This document shows, in pieces, positions 58,666 through 64,000 of a DNA stretch of 64,000 nt. How positions within the stretch are numbered: position 1 is the first letter of the stretch; each line of letters starts with the position of its first letter. The notes under the pieces were generated by a model, which was given only the letters and a program-made list of their open reading frames with translations, made no database searches and had not been told where the DNA came from. The position numbers and the translations under genes were made by a program. Origin of the DNA: Symbiodinium sp. CCMP2592 (taxonomy: Eukaryota > Sar > Dinophyceae > Suessiales > Symbiodiniaceae); the NCBI GenBank assembly GCA_905221615.1, contig CAJNDT010004724.1, positions 310,001-374,000 of the forward strand, given 5' to 3'.

Positions 58666-61600
58666 TCACCACCAACGACGGGGAAAACGGCACGAGGTCC
58701 CGTCGCGGGTTTCGCGATCCCGTGCGAATGTGAATTCAAGGAGGTGTGGACATGTGTGAAGCTTCTGTCATCTTCTGTCGTCTTATTTTACATTGTAGTC
58801 AAGGTTCTGTTTCCCTTTACTGGAGGCATTGAGTGCGCAGGCCCACTTAGTGCCCTTGGCCGCTTTTCCAGATAGATAGTCGGTGCTAAAGTAGCTTCCA
58901 TTGTGACTTAGACAGAGTCGGAGATAAACAGAGGATGTCCCGTTCGAGGAGCTTTGAGGCGACGTGCCATAATAGACAGGCCCGAGGCAATCCCGATGCG
59001 ATGGAATTCGTGAGAGGATGTCATCACTCGCTGAAGCCGAGCAGCCTTTGGCCCGACCTCGGCGGTACACCGTTGGGAAGCACGCAGCAGCCAGCCAGAT
59101 GGCTAGCCACGTGACGGGCTCAGAGCGGCCCATCGCACCGAACGGATGCCTGCTGGACTGCAGCTTGCTCAAAAGAAACGAGCTAAGGTTTCTTACTACT
59201 ACGTGGCCACAGTGCCGAGGGCCGTGCCTTGGTGCAACATGAAGACTCATCACCCCCCCTGCCGGGCGGGGAAGGGCCTTGCCAGCGTCTCGGTCTCCTC
59301 TTCAGCCTCTTCTCCGTCGTGTGTGAGGTGCCAGCCGCCGTGACCATGCCGGTGAGGCAGCGCTTGCCTCGGGCCACTTAGGTCCGGGCAGAATTCTGGC
59401 GGAGCGGACTGGCTGCCTGCTTCGGGAGATTTCGTAGTTTTTGTGCGGGAGGGTTGGGCAAGGATTTACATGATGCCACACGTGTTGGTGCCCGCGACGG
59501 CTGGCTTCTAAGCTGCTGCTCCCAGCGAGCATTTTTGGCAGTAGTGTTGAAACCTGTCCGTGCATCTTGCTCAGTCCTTCTGGCCCCATGTTCCCGTCAA
59601 GGCTGTGCATGCCCCAGAGAATGTGTGCAAGTGTGCTGACACTGCGGTGCTGCTGGATGCTGCTGCTGTGCGGACATGCAGCGTGACGGTTAGGTGCCCA
59701 CGGTACCATCGAGCTGAGCGGTAAATCTGAGGCCAATTTGCCAGCGGCGCGACCCGTTTCTGCTGCCACCAGGCTCGCAGCTCACTTGCGGCAGAGTGCT
59801 TCGGCAATCTCGCGGCTGAGGGATGACCTGCACTGTGGAGTAGGGTGCAAACCCGGCTTTTATCATGCCCTCGCGTTAGACTTGTGCTGCCTTGACATGC
59901 CATGACATTGCCTGGGCGCTAACCATCATTCGAAAGCTTTGCCAAATGCATTAGACTTTGAAGCAGGTCGTTGGCGCCTGGCCCATCCAAAATGGACCGC
60001 CCTGTCACTGTCTGCCGTCCTCTGCGTTGCCTGATTCAATCTGCTTCCTCAGTGTGTTCCTCAGGAGCACATGCAGGCCTCCGTGGCCAGAAACTGAGAC
60101 GATCGGTGAGTGCCAGTCCTCGAATATGCACGGCTTTCCGTTTTCCAATCCTTTTCGATGTCGAGGTGCAGACGACGGCGAACACCGTCGTCTCTGCACC
60201 CAGGCCTGGCTCGGTCTCGGTGCAACTTGCGGTGTGTGAGCGGCTTTGACATCCCCTGAGTTGGAAATCCCTTGATGCCATGCCTTTAACTTGAAGCAGG
60301 CCCTGTGTCGCTGGCCCACAGACAAAGGACGGCTTTATAACAGCTGACGGGATCTGTTCGTTTGCGGTTTTAATCTGATTGCCGACTGAGCTCCTTGTTT
60401 TGCGGCCACGAAGCCAGCCTGCCAGGCGTCTGCGCAGACCTCCGTGGCCAGGATCTGAGAAGATCAGGGTCCTCCTTGGCCGCGCTGACATGCTGTTCCG
60501 TTTTCTTTTGCAGTCTGCACGATGTCGAGGTGCAGAGTGCGACGAAGACCGTCGTGTCTGCACCCAGGCCCGGCTTGAAAGCACGGTGTGCAACCTCCAT
60601 GACCACCTTCATCCTCGCATGTAGCCTTCTATTGCAGTCGCTGCAAAAGAAGCTGTTAGGGACCGCGAGCTGACCACGTAACTGAGAATTCCTTCGACTA
60701 TGTTCATTGAGTTCAAGAGGATCCAAGGCAACAAAGTACAAGCAACCTGATAGCCACATTCAGTGTTTGTGCAGATTCATTAAACTCAAAAGTCTCAGCT
60801 GTTTGGAATCTTTGCCAGCGACAAGATCTCCAGCTTGCTGAGCACAAATCACCACGGACACAGCCGACCTGTGCACAGGCCAGCTCCTACCGGTCTTGTG
60901 GGTCCGAATTTCGAAGTACCACTGCAGAAGGACGGCCACGCCCAGTCTGCAACATCTGATTGAAACATAGTCTTGATGTGGCCTATAATATGTCTCTGCA
61001 AGGGGGTCGAGAAGCTCTCGCCTGGAGAGGCACAGCTGGAGAGCTACTCGTACTAGGATAGTACACAGGGCGACTGACAGGAGCGATGGCCGTGTTGATG
61101 CTGTCACATCGCATGGGATCTCGCCTTGAGGTGTGTGAACTCCTCCAGAAGGGACAGCCTGTCTCTCAGGACCCAGTGGATGCAAATGCCACAAGGACTT
61201 AAAAAGAACACTGAGGTGTGTGCTCGTTGATGTGCGTGGGGATGATCGTGCCTCTGGCCACATCGAGGCCTTTTCAGCAAGATTCGCGGAGTTTGTTTCG
61301 CACCGGGTGTCTGGAGGGAGTCCGTGTGTCTCGTCCCTCGACGGCTCCAGGGCTCGGTGCACGAGCCCACCAGCTTCCAGGCACCCCTTTTGAATCGGGC
61401 GGGGCCGCCAAGAGAGGGAGTGGGTGCTCCAGAATTCGTGACCGAGCTTGTCTGTTCAATCTGCTAGCTCCTAGTGAGGTGCCGGAGCTAGTGGCCAAAT
61501 TCTGCAAGGAGAAGCTCGTGGCCAGCAGCTCAGGTCCTTGCTTGTCACATGTGGCGCTGCAGAGCGGTCAGTGACTGCACCACTTCGCAAAGTTGCTGAG

Positions 61601-64000
61601 ATCTTCCACTGCCAGTACTCCATGCACCGCGGCCCCCAGCGGGATGCCAAGTCTATTGTACGGGTCATGGGCATGGGTGATCCGGATGTGATCAGGTATG
61701 TTCGGCGGACATGTTTCCAACAGTTATGTTATGTTTGAATAAACCGTCGGTCCGCACCGCGCATCGAAGTGAGTTTTCAGGATACCCGGTCTCAGACAGC
61801 GCTGCAGGTGCGCAAACTGGTATCGCGAGCAGGCGCCGACCTCGCAGCGGGGGCCTGAGATTCCGCAGTTCTAGTTGCTTCAGTTGTGCATATTGTGCTC
61901 GCGCATGCATCCCCCCGTCCGAGATGGCATCCTGTCTGCGTCCATCTGTTGAGCAGCTTTGCGTGAGTTGCGTGGCTGGGTGTTGTGACTTCATGGTGTA
62001 GCCGGAGAGGTTCCCCTGCGAGATTCTGGGCTTCTATGATTTTGATTGCTTCCGCAGAAAATGGAACACTAAGTAGTAAACGCCACCGGCACGAAAGTGC
62101 CGGCATGAGACTGACCGTGTTCTCAAACCCGGCCAGGCAAGCTGGCGGAATATTGCGAGCTTTGTGGCGGAAGTCATACATGCAAGTCAGCACGGCCCTA
62201 AAGCTCTGGATGCGACAGAGCACTGCGCATTTTGGGCTTGGCCGCAATACCCCTGGCTCCGCACAAAAAAAAACAGAAACCATAAGGTTGCAAAACAACG
62301 GATACGCTTGCTTCGTATCGTCGCGTCGGCACTACTATGCCTCTCTGCACGTCCCCCCCCCGCCCTTTGACGTCCTTTGTCCTCGGAGTCCTCGACAAAA
62401 TGCGAGTGGCTGTTGACGGAAAGGCGCGTGGCCATTCTCGAGGGAGGCTTCCGCGGCCCTCCGCGAGCAACCCATGGATGCAAAAAGCCAGGCTGGGTGA
62501 ACCAAGTCGTTTGTGACGCCTGCACCAGCGCAAGTGCAGTTTGAGGCTTGAGGCTGTTGAAAGTGGAGTGACATGGTGCTTTGGTATGTCTGGGCCAGTC
62601 CGGCTCAGAGCGCCAGGGCAAGGCAGATATCTATGCGCTCTCAATGGGCAGGCGCCTGGCAGGCAGGGTTCTTGCAGCGGGGCGGGCCTCGCCTCACGAG
62701 ACACTGCTCTGGAGTGCTATGCTTCGATGTGTTTTTATGCGTTCACTTGGCAGGTGCTGGTGCGTGAGGCCGCGCAGTGGCCGATAGTCTTTCTGATATC
62801 CTCCGTGAGTGGGCGCTGGGCTGGCAAGTACTGGTAGCCAAGACTTGGGCCATGCGGACTGTGGGTGTACGGACTTGCAGAATACGGAAGACGGAAGCCG
62901 AAGGGGGCAGGCAGGGTCCCGGCGAATCACGCTGGGCATTGATGGTGAATTGAACAGTCCCATCTTCTAGGCTGAAGAGAGATTGGGCTTTCGAAGGACA
63001 TCCCTGGCTTCCAATTTACATAGCCTCAGGCGATTTTTTCTCGTAGCCAGACCCCACGGCAGCAGTTCAGATGTGGCAAGTCGGACATGGCACTGTCAGG
63101 CAGCATAGCGAAGGACGATCTTGCTGTGGTGGGCTGTTGTTGCTTGTTCCCGGCGAATAACGCTGGGTTCTCTGAGCTCGACGACCCCGCTGTCTTTGCC
63201 AATGAGCCGAAAAGACTGGTCCTATTCAGGGGGCATTGAGCGCCGTGCCATGATAGACAGGGGTGAGGCAATGCATCACTCCCTGAAGCCGGACAGCCTT
63301 TGGCCTAAGCTCAGCGCCCCACGCATCCACGTCGAAGAGCTGGAAAGCAACGCAAACTGTAGCACGAAGCTTTGGCATTGGTTGGCCCTGACTGCACGTG
63401 GTAGCAAAGCCCAGAAGCAGTCAACGTGCGTTTTTCTCCAGATGGCTAGCACGGTGAAGAGCCCAGAGTGGCCAACTGCTTGAGAGAATGAAATGGGTAG
63501 TTGCCTGCTCAAAACAGCACGCTGAGGTTTCGTACTACTACGCGCGCGCGGCTCCAAGGGCCGTGCCTTGGCGCAACGATTGATTCATGCCGGTCTCGGC
63601 TCTGCATCTCTGCATCGTGTGTGAGGCGCCAGCCGTCGTGACGACGCCAGTGATACAGTGCCTGCCTCGGGAAGTGTCGCGGAGTGGACTGTCACTGTCT
63701 GCCTTCTTTGGGAGAGGTCTTGCAGCTTCTCTTTGTTTTGGTGTGTGTGTGTGTGAGAGAGAGAGGGTTGAGCGAGGATCTACGTCGTGCCACGAGCCGT
63801 GGTGGCGGCGACACCGCCGGCGGGCCACCAGGCTGACCGGGCTGGCGTTTGAGCTGCCGATTCCAGCGGAAATGAAATCTTAAATCCTGTTCGTGCATCT
63901 TGCTCAGTCCTTCTGGCACAATTTTCCCGTCAAGGCTGTGCGTACCCCAGAGAGTGTGCAAGTGTGCTTGGCGCTACGGCGCTGCTGTGCGGACATGCAG
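58666..64000 (+). repeat. Higher-order repeat copy C, cut by the window end
   Basis: Third period, with unit 11 (to about 63,160) and the first 0.8 kb of unit 12 (YYY-type exon at 63527). It is more diverged than A is from B: the C-runs are shorter (7 and 9 bases), the GT run is (GT)7 at 63,741, there is a 12-base insertion near 61,070, a 146-base deletion near 62,456 and several smaller deletions. Confidence 0.9.
61003..62459 (+). pseudogene. Cdc25/ACR2-type rhodanese phosphatase domain, copy 10, 3' end deleted
   Basis: The exons up to the catalytic loop are intact: GVEKLSPGEA (61003), VLVDVRGDDRASGHIE (61216-61267), VPELVAKFCKEKLV (about 61,479-61,520) and IFHCQYSMHRGPQR (61601-61642). The final strand reads VAILEGGFRG and then runs directly into CCCTCCGCGAG, because about 146 bases present in copy 6 (about 43,947-44,092) are missing. 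The conserved Trp, the end of that exon and its donor are lost. It may be non-functional, or may splice differently. Confidence 0.65.

Overview
This window looks like nuclear DNA of a dinoflagellate, possibly a Symbiodiniaceae-like alga. This is an inference from four signs. (1) It holds head-to-tail tandem copies of one gene family. (2) The coding signal lies in many very short exons on the + strand whose inferred 5' splice sites are mostly GC rather than GT (AG|GC...AG|G). (3) There are fragments resembling the Ty1/copia-like polyproteins common in these genomes. (4) There is a short TTTAGGG-type telomere motif. No bacterial operon, rRNA, tRNA or CRISPR was seen, and no complete uninterrupted gene can be supported. 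Most long open frames are by-products of GC-rich repeated DNA.

Layout. 1-6.9 kb is mostly anonymous, with a TA/CA microsatellite (1.5-1.9 kb), a perfect 24-bp palindrome (3.8 kb) and a large GGT/GTC tract (4.9-5.56 kb). From 6.9 kb to the end, the window is an array of related 4.4-6.5 kb units, all read on the + strand. Units 1-2 (6.9-15.9 kb) are a 4.55 kb tandem duplication. Units 3-4 (15.9-28.8 kb) are a 6.46 kb duplication whose extra length includes a minus-strand RNase H relic. Unit 5 (from 28.8 kb) breaks off near 30.22 kb into scrambled exon copies. 32.2-34.8 kb holds degenerate retrotransposon sequence. Unit 6 (34.9-38.4 kb) and a fused, deleted unit (38.9-40.1 kb) follow. From 40.15 kb a higher-order repeat of about 9,257 bp begins; each period holds two diverged units. 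Copies A and B are complete and copy C is cut by the window end.

The recognisable core of each unit is a spliced Cdc25/ACR2-type rhodanese-fold phosphatase (or arsenate reductase) domain: a D-V-R...G-H-I module, a helix ending in KLV, a P-loop HC-X5-R-G-P, and a closing L-E-G-G-F-R-G-W strand. Ten copies keep the catalytic Cys and Arg. Around this core are recurring short + strand exon-like segments that I cannot assign to any family. One is a 38-nt segment present about 20 times that is also almost a perfect hairpin. Where each gene starts and ends, and whether all units are expressed, cannot be settled from sequence alone. No promoter or terminator could be called.
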